Shown here piece by piece: positions 1-6,789 of a DNA stretch of 12,640 bases. Under the pieces are notes generated by a model. It searched no databases, was not told the DNA's origin, and worked only from the letters and a program-made list of their open reading frames with translations. The stretch's first letter is position 1. Each line of letters starts with the position of its first letter. This DNA comes from an uncultured Allomuricauda sp. (lineage in GTDB: Bacteria; Bacteroidota; Bacteroidia; Flavobacteriales; Flavobacteriaceae). The position numbers were made by a program, and so were the translations under genes. Location: positions 1-12,640 of the forward strand of contig CALDPL010000138.1 of NCBI GenBank assembly GCA_937911965.1. Direction: 5' to 3'.

Positions 1-1
1 T

Positions 2-250
2 GCCAAGGTGCGCTTTACCGACCTGGCCAATGGGCAGGAAATCAACTCCTACCCCCTATCCAGTGAATTTGTGTTCGAGCATGTCTTTGCCAATTATCAA
101 GGGGACAAAAGGGCACTGGACAACGAGCTTCTGATCTTTCTGGATGCACGGGAGGTCCCATTTCCCTCCGATCAGCAAATGGTCTACGATGCCGGGGAGG
201 ACCTCAAGGCAAGGCTCAGGAACATCGTGGCCCAATACCGGTTCGACTGA
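2..250 (+). CDS. C-terminal fragment of an unrecognised protein (5' end outside window)
   Basis: An open frame enters the window at base 2 and ends at TGA 248-250, giving the last 82 residues of a larger protein. The reading is open from the first base, so the GTG at 8 is more likely an internal valine than a start. The fragment is soluble-looking and acidic, with no membrane segment and no cysteine. It contains a segment reading YPLSSEFVFEHVF and ends in an amphipathic, charged stretch (DAGEDLKARLRNI) that looks helical. I do not recognise the family and assign no function. It is tail-to-tail with ytxJ, with 19 bp between the stops and no terminator hairpin visible there. Codon use resembles the neighbours, so I treat it as a real gene. 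Confidence 0.75.
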   Translation, partial: AKVRFTDLANGQEINSYPLSSEFVFEHVFANYQGDKRALDNELLIFLDAREVPFPSDQQMVYDAGEDLKARLRNIVAQYRFD

Positions 251-269
251 GTTGCACCGTGGCTCCCCA

Positions 270-659
270 TCACAGATGGGCCTTAATATCGGCATCCACA
301 ATGGCCCCATGCGAAGTATGGAATGAAACCTCACCCTCCCTTAGAATCAACAATTGGGGCGATTCGTGCCTGACCCGGAACCGGTCGGCAATGGAATTGG
401 ACAGCTCCCTATTGGCCTGAATTGTCAAAAAATGCAGGTCGCAATCCCATGTGGAATCAAAGGAGGAATTGAAGCCATTGAGCACCATCCTGCTTATCCC
501 ACAGCTCGCGGAATGCTTGAATATAAGTTGTGGCCTCTGTTTTGAACGGACCACAATTTCTTCCAATTGTTCACTCCCGTCCAAGGAATTCCAAGGCACT
601 TTATTTTCCTCATTCCCGGTTCCGGGGTTTTTCCCAAAAAGGCTTCCAAATAATCCCAT
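270..659 (-). CDS. ytxJ: Bacillithiol-system redox-active protein YtxJ (thioredoxin-like)
   Basis: A 129-residue thioredoxin-fold protein of the YtxJ family, which is linked by genomic association to bacillithiol, the low-molecular-weight thiol of Firmicutes and many Bacteroidota; its exact reaction is not established. The sequence shows the family signature: IFKHSASCGISRMVL around residues 46-60 with a single active-site-like cysteine at C53, in place of the CxxC of ordinary thioredoxins, and a cis-proline-type HESPQ at 98-102. This monothiol arrangement fits a bacilliredoxin-like role (inference). A second cysteine, C73, lies outside the motif. The first 20 residues (MGLFGSLFGK...) are a glycine-rich extension, not a clear signal peptide. 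The protein is probably cytoplasmic. It is transcribed divergently from clpB and converges with the partial gene at 2-250. Confidence 0.88.
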   Translation of the reverse strand: MGLFGSLFGKNPGTGNEENKVPWNSLDGSEQLEEIVVRSKQRPQLIFKHSASCGISRMVLNGFNSSFDSTWDCDLHFLTIQANRELSNSIADRFRVRHESPQLLILREGEVSFHTSHGAIVDADIKAHL

Positions 660-663
660 TGTA

Positions 664-696
664 CAAATTTACAACCTAAGTCGCTGTTTAAAGCAA
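664..696 (-). promoter_or_regulatory. Candidate Bacteroidota promoter for ytxJ
   Basis: On the minus strand TAAATTTG (671 to 664) matches the Bacteroidota -7 consensus TAnnTTTG exactly. A TTG (696 to 694) lies 22 nt upstream, inside the 17-23 nt spacing reported for flavobacterial promoters. The element ends only 4 nt before the ytxJ ATG, so transcription would start at or just inside the start codon. Either the mRNA is leaderless or this is a chance match. A near match, TAAGTTTT, lies about 20 nt further upstream. Confidence 0.35.
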
Positions 697-711
697 AACT
701 TACAACTGACG

Positions 712-746
712 AAATGTCCTTAGTTTATAGCGGATTACGGACATTT
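712..746. promoter_or_regulatory. 8-bp inverted repeat in the ytxJ-clpB divergent region
   Basis: AAATGTCC at 712-719 is matched by its perfect reverse complement GGACATTT at 739-746, with a 19-nt spacer. The centre-to-centre distance of 27 bp is between two and three helical turns. The site sits 56-90 nt before the clpB start and 53-87 nt before the ytxJ start, so it could serve either gene. It does not resemble the CIRCE element (TTAGCACTC-N9-GAGTGCTAA). It may be a regulator-binding site or an RNA stem in the clpB leader; no clear TAnnTTTG promoter for clpB is visible to decide between these. Confidence 0.4.
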
Positions 747-801
747 TGACCGCTTGGGCCCTCTGGTAGGATTATTGCCCATTATTGGAAAAACACAGAC
801 T

Positions 802-3402
802 ATGAATTTTAATAATTTGACCATAAAATCCCAGGAGGCCCTTCAAAGGGCACAGCAATTGGCACAGGAGGCCGGGCACCAACAGATCGAGAACGAACAC
901 CTGTTCAAGGCGATCTCGGAGGTGGACGAGAACGTCCTGCCCTTTATTCTAAAGAAACTGAATGCCAACCCCGGCCTTTTGTACCAGATCCTGGACAAGG
1001 AAATCCAAAGCTTCCCCAAGGTATCCGGAGGGGATATCATGCTTTCCCGGGAAGCCGGAAAGACCTATAACGAAGCGAATATCATTGCAAAGAACCTCGG
1101 GGACGAATTTGTGTCCATCGAGCATCTGTTGTTGGCCATTTTCAAATCAAACAGCAAGGTGGCACAGATGCTGAAGGACCAGGGAATCACCGAAAAGGAC
1201 CTAAAGGCAGCCATACAGGAATTGCGAAAAGGGGGAAAGGTGACCTCCCAAAGTGCCGAGGAAACCTATAATTCCCTGGACAAATACGCCAACAACCTCA
1301 ACAATTTGGCCGATACCGGCAAACTGGATCCCGTCATTGGAAGGGACGAGGAAATCCGCAGGGTGCTGCAGATCCTTTCCAGGCGTACCAAGAACAACCC
1401 GATGTTGGTCGGGGAACCCGGGGTGGGAAAGACCGCAATTGCCGAAGGATTGGCACACCGGATCGTACAGGGGGACGTTCCCGAAAACCTAAAGGACAAG
1501 ACCATCTACTCCCTGGATATGGGCGCCCTGATCGCCGGGGCCAAGTACAAGGGGGAATTTGAGGAGCGGTTGAAGGCCGTCATCAAGGAAGTCACCTCCT
1601 CCGATGGGAGCATCGTCCTGTTCATCGACGAGATCCACACCTTGGTGGGCGCCGGGGGAGGACAGGGCGCCATGGATGCGGCGAACATCCTCAAACCCGC
1701 ATTGGCCCGGGGGGAACTCCGCGCCATCGGGGCCACCACCTTGGACGAATACCAAAAATATTTTGAAAAGGACAAGGCCTTGGAGCGAAGGTTTCAGAAG
1801 GTCTTTGTCGACGAACCGGACAACGAGAGTGCCATTTCCATTCTCCGAGGTATAAAGGAAAAATACGAAAGCCATCACAAGGTGCGGATCAAGGATGAGG
1901 CCGTCATCGCCGCCGTTGAACTGTCCCAAAGGTACATTACCAATCGCTTTTTGCCCGACAAGGCCATCGACCTGATCGACGAGGCCGCATCCAAACTTAG
2001 GATGGAAATCAATTCCAAGCCCGAGGAACTGGACGTGCTGGATCGAAAGGTCATGCAATTGGAGATTGAGATGGAGGCCATAAAAAGGGAAAACGACAAA
2101 CCCAAATTACAGAGCCTGAACCTTGAGCTGGCCAACCTCAAAGAGGAACGCAACGAAATCTTTGCCAAATGGGAAAGTGAAAAGACCGTGGTGGACAATA
2201 TACAAAGGACCAAGGAGGATATCGAAAACTACAAGTTGGAGGCGGAACGGGCCGAACGAAACGGAGACTACGGCAAAGTTGCCGAACTTCGATACGGCAC
2301 CATCAAGGAAGCCCAGCAAAAACTCGAAAAATTACAGGATGAACTCAAGGAGCAGCAGAGCGTGGGCACCCTGATCAAGGAGGAGGTCACCTATGAGGAC
2401 ATCGCCGAAGTGGTGGCCAAATGGACCGGCATACCGGTCACCAAATTGGTACAGGGGGAGCGGGAAAAGCTGTTGAGCCTGGAAGATGTGCTCCACAAAC
2501 GGGTCATCGGCCAAGAGGAGGCCATAATGGCCGTATCCGATGCCATTAGGAGAAGCAGGGCCGGCCTTCAGGATTCCAAAAAACCGATTGGTTCCTTTCT
2601 TTTCCTGGGCACCACGGGAGTGGGCAAGACCGAGTTGGCCAAGACCCTGGCCGCCTATCTGTTCGACGATGAAAGTTCCATCACCCGATTGGATATGAGC
2701 GAATATCAGGAACGCCATGCCGTAAGCCGCTTGGTGGGCGCACCCCCCGGATATGTGGGCTATGAGGAAGGCGGACAATTGACCGAGGCCGTACGCCGGA
2801 AACCCTATTCCGTGATCCTTTTGGACGAAATCGAAAAGGCCCACCCCGATACCTTCAACATTCTTTTGCAGGTATTGGATGAAGGCCGATTGACCGACAA
2901 CAAGGGCCGGGTGGCGGATTTCAAGAACGCCATCATCATCATGACCAGCAATATGGGCAGTCATATCATACAGGAAAAATTCGAAAACTCGGATGACCTG
3001 GAAAGTGCCTCAGAGGAGGCCCGAGTCGAGATCATGGAATTGCTGAGGAAGACCATCAGACCCGAATTCCTCAACCGTATTGACGATATCATCATGTTCT
3101 CCCCCTTGAGCCGATCGAACATTGTGGAGATCGTGGGACTGCAATTGGAACAATTGAAAAGGATGCTGTCCGATCAGAACATCACCATGGATGCCACCGG
3201 GGAAGCCATCGAATACTTGGCCCAAAAGGGGTATGATCCGCAGTACGGTGCCCGACCCGTCAAGCGACTGATCCAAAAAGAGGTGTTGAACAAACTCTCC
3301 AAGGAATTGCTTGCCGGAAAGATCACCACCGACAGTATTGTGCTCCTGGACTGTTTCGGAGATGAACTGGTCTTCAGGAATCAGGGCGAATTGGTGGAAT
3401 GA
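802..3402 (+). CDS. clpB: ATP-dependent chaperone ClpB
   Basis: The 866-residue Hsp100 disaggregase, which works with DnaK/DnaJ/GrpE to pull polypeptides out of aggregates after heat stress. Domains in order: paired Clp_N repeats (about 1-145); AAA+ module 1 with Walker A GEPGVGKT (204-211), Walker B VLFIDE (272-277) and arginine-finger pair R329/R330; the coiled-coil M domain (about 405-520) that distinguishes ClpB from ClpA/ClpC; AAA+ module 2 with Walker A GTTGVGKT (603-610), Walker B VILLDE (671-676) and sensor-2 GARPVKR (816-822). Length and motifs are those of a complete, active enzyme. I chose the ATG at 802 because family members begin MNFNN-like; the frame stays open upstream to a TTG at 754, which would add 16 atypical residues. 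It is a single gene, closed by a terminator. Codon 147 is GTG at the place where E. coli ClpB has its internal start. Confidence 0.98.
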   Translation: MNFNNLTIKSQEALQRAQQLAQEAGHQQIENEHLFKAISEVDENVLPFILKKLNANPGLLYQILDKEIQSFPKVSGGDIMLSREAGKTYNEANIIAKNLGDEFVSIEHLLLAIFKSNSKVAQMLKDQGITEKDLKAAIQELRKGGKVTSQSAEETYNSLDKYANNLNNLADTGKLDPVIGRDEEIRRVLQILSRRTKNNPMLVGEPGVGKTAIAEGLAHRIVQGDVPENLKDKTIYSLDMGALIAGAKYKGEFEERLKAVIKEVTSSDGSIVLFIDEIHTLVGAGGGQGAMDAANILKPALARGELRAIGATTLDEYQKYFEKDKALERRFQKVFVDEPDNESAISILRGIKEKYESHHKVRIKDEAVIAAVELSQRYITNRFLPDKAIDLIDEAASKLRMEINSKPEELDVLDRKVMQLEIEMEAIKRENDKPKLQSLNLELANLKEERNEIFAKWESEKTVVDNIQRTKEDIENYKLEAERAERNGDYGKVAELRYGTIKEAQQKLEKLQDELKEQQSVGTLIKEEVTYEDIAEVVAKWTGIPVTKLVQGEREKLLSLEDVLHKRVIGQEEAIMAVSDAIRRSRAGLQDSKKPIGSFLFLGTTGVGKTELAKTLAAYLFDDESSITRLDMSEYQERHAVSRLVGAPPGYVGYEEGGQLTEAVRRKPYSVILLDEIEKAHPDTFNILLQVLDEGRLTDNKGRVADFKNAIIIMTSNMGSHIIQEKFENSDDLESASEEARVEIMELLRKTIRPEFLNRIDDIIMFSPLSRSNIVEIVGLQLEQLKRMLSDQNITMDATGEAIEYLAQKGYDPQYGARPVKRLIQKEVLNKLSKELLAGKITTDSIVLLDCFGDELVFRNQGELVE
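1240..1242 (+). other. Possible internal start for a short ClpB form
   Basis: GTG is codon 147 of clpB, just after the Clp_N domain and preceded by a purine run (gggggaaag). E. coli ClpB uses a GTG near codon 149 to make a form lacking the N domain. Position and codon agree, but Bacteroidota rely little on Shine-Dalgarno pairing, and GTG is also an ordinary valine codon, so this remains a suggestion. Confidence 0.25.
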
Positions 3403-3420
3403 ACCCACATCATTGGAAGG

Positions 3421-3455
3421 AAAAGGCCGTTGTAGTTAAGGACAGCGGCCTTTTT
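3421..3455 (+). terminator. Intrinsic terminator after clpB
   Basis: AAAAGGCCG (3421-3429) pairs with CGGCCTTTT (3446-3454), and the stem can be extended inward by a T-G wobble and TGT/ACA pairs to leave an 8-nt loop. A T tract (3451-3455) follows the GC core, and the A run before it makes the hairpin partly bidirectional. It begins 18 nt after the clpB stop and separates clpB from the TetR gene. Confidence 0.8.
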
Positions 3456-3465
3456 CCCTTTAAAA

Positions 3466-3479
3466 ATACCGTGCAGTAT
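3466..3479. promoter_or_regulatory. Candidate operator upstream of the TetR-family gene
   Basis: ATACCGTGCAGTAT is an imperfect palindrome: the outer four pairs (ATAC/GTAT) and one inner pair match, two pairs do not. It lies 45-58 nt before the TetR-family start and 17-30 nt upstream of TCGTTTTG (3496-3503), a 7-of-8 match to the TAnnTTTG promoter element. A bound repressor there would cover the -33 region. TetR-family proteins often repress themselves through such short palindromes, so autoregulation is the natural reading, but the site is inferred only from position and symmetry. Confidence 0.35.
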
Positions 3480-3523
3480 ACAATTTTTTATATCTTCGTT
3501 TTGCATCATCCAAGCGTGAAGAA

Positions 3524-4123
3524 ATGGCCAAGAAAGCAGCACGTACCACCGCGTTCATAATTGAGACCGTAGCCCCCATCTTCAACAGGCAGGGGTATGT
3601 GGGAACCAGCATGAGCGACCTGACCCAGGCCACGGGACTTACCAAAGGGGCCATCTATGGCAATTTTGAGAACAAGGAGTCCTTGGCCCTTTACGCCTTT
3701 CAATACAACAGGAACCTATTGCTGGAAACCCTGGACAAGCGATTGGCCGAGGGGGAGTCCTCCTTGGACAAGCTTTTTTACCTTCTGGGGTTCTATAAGC
3801 AATACGATCTATTTACCCTTCCCCTGGGAGGTTGTCCCATCCTAAACGTGGGCGTGGATGCCCAAGGCAACAATTCCCAGCTGGCCGCTGCCGTACGGGA
3901 AACCATCAAGGAAATCGAGGGCAAAATCGCCCTGGTATTGGAGAACGGGGCCAAAAACAATGAGATTCACCTGCCGGTGCCCCCCTTGCAGTTCGCAAAA
4001 CAACTGTACACCATGATCCAAGGGGCCGTTGCCATGAGCACCATGACCCGGGACCGCAAATACCTGATCAATACCCTTACCTATATGGAACATCTGATCC
4101 GTCGCGAGGTAATCAAACAATGA
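3524..4123 (+). CDS. TetR/AcrR-family transcriptional regulator
   Basis: A 199-residue one-component repressor. The N-terminal DNA-binding domain (about 8-55) shows the family pattern: helix 1 ending in APIFNRQGYVGTSM, then the helix-turn-helix SDLTQATGLTKGAIYGNFENKESL (31-54) with its AIYGNF recognition segment. The C-terminal ligand and dimer domain (about 60-199) is divergent, as usual, but carries GGCPILN (102-108), resembling the Gly-Cys-Pro segment of LmrA/YxaF- and NemR-like regulators; in NemR a cysteine of this region senses electrophiles, so C104 might do so here (inference). The ATG at 3524 gives the usual short N-terminus. The target is unknown: its only close neighbours are clpB, insulated by a terminator, and a converging PorP/SprF gene 6 bp away. 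The likeliest visible target is its own promoter. No efflux pump or oxidoreductase sits beside it. Confidence 0.9.
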   Translation: MAKKAARTTAFIIETVAPIFNRQGYVGTSMSDLTQATGLTKGAIYGNFENKESLALYAFQYNRNLLLETLDKRLAEGESSLDKLFYLLGFYKQYDLFTLPLGGCPILNVGVDAQGNNSQLAAAVRETIKEIEGKIALVLENGAKNNEIHLPVPPLQFAKQLYTMIQGAVAMSTMTRDRKYLINTLTYMEHLIRREVIKQ

Positions 4124-4129
4124 TCCGTA

Positions 4130-5605
4130 TCAATCCCCCCTCAACCTGAATATCCAGGTCTGTTCCGCATATTTTCCAAAGAACCCGCTGTCCCGGGCCT
4201 CCCGGGCCGCATCCATGGTATCGTAGCGCTCCAAGTAGACATAATTGAACTTATTGGAACTCCGATAGAAGGATTTTGGATTCAATCCCTTGTCAGCCAG
4301 GGATTTCATAAAGGCATCAAAGTATCTTTTGGTACCAAAGACATTGGCTATCAGATAGAAGCCCGGTTCCAAACCATCCACGGTGCGCATTTCCTCAAAC
4401 CTTTCATCGGGCCTCGGTTCGACCTTTTGGGTTTGGGCCGCGGCCAGACTGTCCCGAAGACGCCTGTTCTCCACGAGTTCCAAACTGTCCCGGTACCGCT
4501 CTTGTGAAGCTTTTGCCAAACTGTCCCTTTTTAGTGCCTCCCTGGCTCGGGCGGCCAACCGTTGGGATTCCGCAAGGGAATCCCTTCGCCTTTGCATGTT
4601 GGATTCCATCAGTTCCCTGCGCTTCTCCCGCTCCATGGCCTTCCTTTCCAGGGCCACTTCCTCCTCGACTTCCCGTTCAAACCCGACCACCTTTCTGCGT
4701 TGGTCCGTCGGGCCAAACCGATAGGAGGCCAGGATTTCCAAACTGGGGCTGTCCACATCCAGGGACGAATCCGTGTTGAACTCCACCAGGCCTCCGATGG
4801 AAATGGAACGGGCCAGGGTCACCCCCAATCCCCCGGAAAGCCCATAAAAGCTATTGTAGCCCCCCTGAACCCAAAACTTGGAAGTCGACAAAAGGCCGTT
4901 CAAGCCAAATTGGGCCTCCCCGCCTTGAATTGTCCTGAGGTAGGCTACGGGTCTAAAGAAATTGTCCTCCCCCCCTGAAAACCAGGGCAAGGGAAAATCA
5001 TTTCCAAGACTGCCGGTGATGTTTTGAAAATACTCCCGTTCCCCCTGTCCCGAAAAATGGAACCCGAACGCATTTTCAAAGGCCAATCCTATGCTCAACC
5101 GATGCACCAAGAGTTGAAATCCGGGGGAAAACTCGGTCCTGAACCCCTCGTGGGACTCCAGCGTTCCGGGGTCGGTTTCCCCTTCTCCCAAAAATTGTTC
5201 ATCGGCCACATTTCTCTGGAAGCCAAACATGTTGATCCCGGCCAAAATCCGAACATCCCCATTTATGGCAAATCCATGGGTAAAGTTGAGATTTCCCCCG
5301 GTATGAAGGAAGATCCCGGTATTGTGTTGCAAAAATCCCACCCCAAAGCTGTTGTCGGCATCGATTTGATGGAGGTAGTCCACAAAGAGGCTGGAAGGGT
5401 CCGAATCGATGTCCTGCCATTGCCATCGGGTCCAAAGGGACAGGGAATTGGGCCGGTCCCAATTCTGGCCGAAAGAGGCATTGAACAAACTGGAATTGTA
5501 CCGGGTGAGGCTGTGTTGCCTAAAATCAGCGGGCAGGAACCGTTCCTGCCCATGTGCGGTTGCAATGAAAACGACTCCCAGCAGGCATGGCAAATATTTT
5601 TGCAT
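4130..5605 (-). CDS. PorP/SprF-family type IX secretion outer-membrane protein with coiled coil and SPOR-like C-terminus
   Basis: A 491-residue envelope protein. Residues 1-19 are a signal peptide (hydrophobic LLGVVFIATAHG, cleavage likely before QE). Residues about 21-297 form the PorP/SprF domain, a predicted outer-membrane beta-barrel ending in LEILASYRFGP, as in PorP/SprF proteins that help type IX secretion export or anchor large adhesins. Then comes an Arg/Glu-rich coiled-coil segment (about 305-392) with four RDSL repeats, and a C-terminal domain (about 413-491) reading GFYLIANVFGTKRYFDAFM...NYVYLERYDT, which resembles the SPOR-like tails of flavobacterial motility and secretion proteins. 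If the last part binds peptidoglycan, the protein would tie the outer membrane to the cell wall (inference). SprF-type genes usually follow a giant adhesin gene; none is present here. It converges on the TetR gene and diverges from the lipoprotein at 5680. Confidence 0.85.
   Translation of the reverse strand: MQKYLPCLLGVVFIATAHGQERFLPADFRQHSLTRYNSSLFNASFGQNWDRPNSLSLWTRWQWQDIDSDPSSLFVDYLHQIDADNSFGVGFLQHNTGIFLHTGGNLNFTHGFAINGDVRILAGINMFGFQRNVADEQFLGEGETDPGTLESHEGFRTEFSPGFQLLVHRLSIGLAFENAFGFHFSGQGEREYFQNITGSLGNDFPLPWFSGGEDNFFRPVAYLRTIQGGEAQFGLNGLLSTSKFWVQGGYNSFYGLSGGLGVTLARSISIGGLVEFNTDSSLDVDSPSLEILASYRFGPTDQRRKVVGFEREVEEEVALERKAMEREKRRELMESNMQRRRDSLAESQRLAARAREALKRDSLAKASQERYRDSLELVENRRLRDSLAAAQTQKVEPRPDERFEEMRTVDGLEPGFYLIANVFGTKRYFDAFMKSLADKGLNPKSFYRSSNKFNYVYLERYDTMDAAREARDSGFFGKYAEQTWIFRLRGD
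4445..4585 (-). repeat. RDSL repeats in the coiled-coil linker
   Basis: The tetrapeptide RDSL occurs four times in the PorP/SprF-family protein, at residues 341-344, 360-363, 372-375 and 384-387, spaced 19, 12 and 12 residues. On the + strand this appears as recurring ctgtccc or gggaatccc blocks. The surrounding Arg/Glu/Ala-rich sequence suggests a periodic helix built by short internal duplication. Confidence 0.65.
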
Positions 5606-5607
5606 TG

Positions 5608-5636
5608 TTGAAAATAAAAATTAAACATTACTTTTA
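5608..5636 (+). promoter_or_regulatory. Candidate promoter for the histidine-phosphatase lipoprotein
   Basis: TTG (5608-5610) and TACTTTTA (5629-5636, 7 of 8 to TAnnTTTG) are 18 nt apart, within the flavobacterial spacing. Transcription would start near 5643, leaving a leader of about 37 nt before the ATG at 5680. The surrounding 5606-5679 region is AT-rich and must also contain the promoter of the divergent PorP/SprF gene, for which I see only weak matches. Confidence 0.35.
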
Positions 5637-5679
5637 AATCTGAATATCAAAAAACCACGGGAACTTTTAGATCAGAATT

Positions 5680-6204
5680 ATGCGCACCATCAAACTTTCA
5701 ATTGTCCTGGCCATTCTAATCCTAGGGGGAATCAGCTGCAAAAAAGATACAAAATATGCAGAAGACCCAATCATTTCCACCTTTTATTTTATACGGCATG
5801 CCGAGAAGGACAGGACCGATCCCGAGAACCCGGACCCCGAACTGAACCAAGAGGGACTCAACAGGGCCATTCGATGGGCCGAGATATTTGACCCGATCCC
5901 CCTGGATGTGATCTATTCCACAAATTATGAGCGGACCTCCATGACCGCTGCCCCCACTTCGGTCAAAAAACATATCGACATCAAATATTACGATCCCGAT
6001 TCCATTGAAATCGAGCAGTTCAAATTGGAGAACGAGGGCAACAATGTCCTGGTAGTGGGCCACAGCAATACCATTCCCGAGTTTGTGAACCGCATGATCG
6101 AAATCCAAAAATACGAGGATATGGATGATTCGGACAACAGCAGCCTGTTCATAGTCCGCATCATAGACGGGATCCCCACCGATATACGATTGAAGATGGA
6201 CTGA
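5680..6204 (+). CDS. Lipoprotein of the histidine phosphatase (phosphoglycerate mutase/SixA-like) superfamily
   Basis: A 174-residue exported protein. Residues 1-19 are a hydrophobic signal ending LGGISC, with the likely lipidated cysteine at C20 followed by KKD, so a periplasmic or surface lipoprotein is expected. The rest is a compact histidine phosphatase domain: FIRHAEK (37-43) supplies the phospho-accepting histidine H40 and its arginine R39, STNYERT (80-86) the second arginine R85, and VVGHSNT (125-131) the second histidine H128. All catalytic positions are therefore present. Length and the RHAEK variant fit the short SixA-like branch rather than glycolytic mutase. The substrate is unknown; SixA removes phosphate from histidine phosphotransfer domains in the cytoplasm, but this protein is outside it, so a small phosphoester is as likely. 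The ATG at 5680 is the only start that gives the signal peptide. Confidence 0.88.
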   Translation: MRTIKLSIVLAILILGGISCKKDTKYAEDPIISTFYFIRHAEKDRTDPENPDPELNQEGLNRAIRWAEIFDPIPLDVIYSTNYERTSMTAAPTSVKKHIDIKYYDPDSIEIEQFKLENEGNNVLVVGHSNTIPEFVNRMIEIQKYEDMDDSDNSSLFIVRIIDGIPTDIRLKMD

Positions 6205-6216
6205 TCCTTTCCAAAA

Positions 6217-6239
6217 GGGATGGTTCCGATCCCGGTTTT
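6217..6239 (+). terminator. Weak stem-loop after the phosphatase lipoprotein
   Basis: GGGAT (6217-6221) pairs with ATCCC (6229-6233) around a 7-nt loop and is followed by GGTTTT. The stem is only 5 bp, so termination would be inefficient. It lies 12 nt past the stop, between the lipoprotein and smpB. Confidence 0.25.
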
Positions 6240-6313
6240 CCCTGGAGGGATGTGATTTTTGCCCCAATGGGAAATTCAGGGTCCCAAGTGCCGTTTTCTC
6301 GGCAGAGAGTTTC

Positions 6314-6321
6314 TATTTTTG
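6314..6321 (+). promoter_or_regulatory. TAnnTTTG element in front of smpB
   Basis: TATTTTTG is an exact match to the Bacteroidota -7 element and ends 6 nt before the smpB ATG. No TTG stands at the expected -33 distance. If used, transcription would start about at the ATG, giving a very short or absent leader. A near copy, GATTTTTG, occurs at 6254-6261 and would give a more usual leader. The rest of 6205-6313 shows no gene. Confidence 0.3.
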
Positions 6322-6327
6322 CCCAGC

Positions 6328-6789
6328 ATGCAGAAAAACATAAACATAAAGAACAAAAGGGCCCGATTTGATTACGAAATCCTGGACCGTTTTACCGCTG
6401 GGATCGTATTGGGGGGCACCGAGATCAAATCCATACGTTTGGGCAAGGCTTCCATTTCCCAGAGTTTTTGCGAATTCAATGAAAAGGGGGAACTCTTTGT
6501 CATCAATATGCAAGTGGACGAATACAGCCACGGGGGACACTACAACCACAAACCCAAGGCCGAGCGCAAATTGCTGCTAAACAAGGGAGAGCTCCGAAAA
6601 TTGAGAAAGGAGGTCACCACTGCGGGACTCACCATAATTCCACTCAACCTCTTTATAAACGACAGGGGGCTGGCCAAGGTGAACATCGGCTTGGCAAAGG
6701 GCAAGAAACTCTATGACAAACGCGATACCATCAAGGATCGGGACAACAAACGCGACCTATCCCGCATTAAAAAAAGCTTCAACAATTAA
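6328..6789 (+). CDS. smpB: SsrA-binding protein SmpB
   Basis: A 153-residue partner of tmRNA in trans-translation, the rescue of ribosomes stalled on mRNAs lacking a stop codon. The sequence follows the family throughout: [20 protein letters not shown] (9-28), [14 protein letters not shown] (30-43) of the RNA-binding beta-barrel, [16 protein letters not shown] (74-89), and the basic C-terminal tail from about 125 ([16 protein letters not shown]...), which becomes helical in the mRNA channel of the ribosome. I chose the ATG at 6328, where family members begin [12 protein letters not shown]; the frame runs open upstream to 6259 but adds an unrelated 23 residues. The stop TAA (6787-6789) overlaps the stop of pcm on the other strand. 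The ssrA RNA gene itself is not in the window. Confidence 0.98.
   Translation: MQKNINIKNKRARFDYEILDRFTAGIVLGGTEIKSIRLGKASISQSFCEFNEKGELFVINMQVDEYSHGGHYNHKPKAERKLLLNKGELRKLRKEVTTAGLTIIPLNLFINDRGLAKVNIGLAKGKKLYDKRDTIKDRDNKRDLSRIKKSFNN

Noticed and set aside
754..801. TTG at 754 as the clpB start
   Set aside because: It would prepend 16 residues (beginning MGPLVGLLPI) not seen in ClpB, whereas the ATG at 802 gives the usual MNFNN-like N-terminus.
6205..6327. Possible small RNA or riboswitch between the phosphatase lipoprotein and smpB
   Set aside because: The region has GC-rich blocks and one weak hairpin, but I could not build a consistent multi-stem fold, and its length is ordinary for a promoter region.
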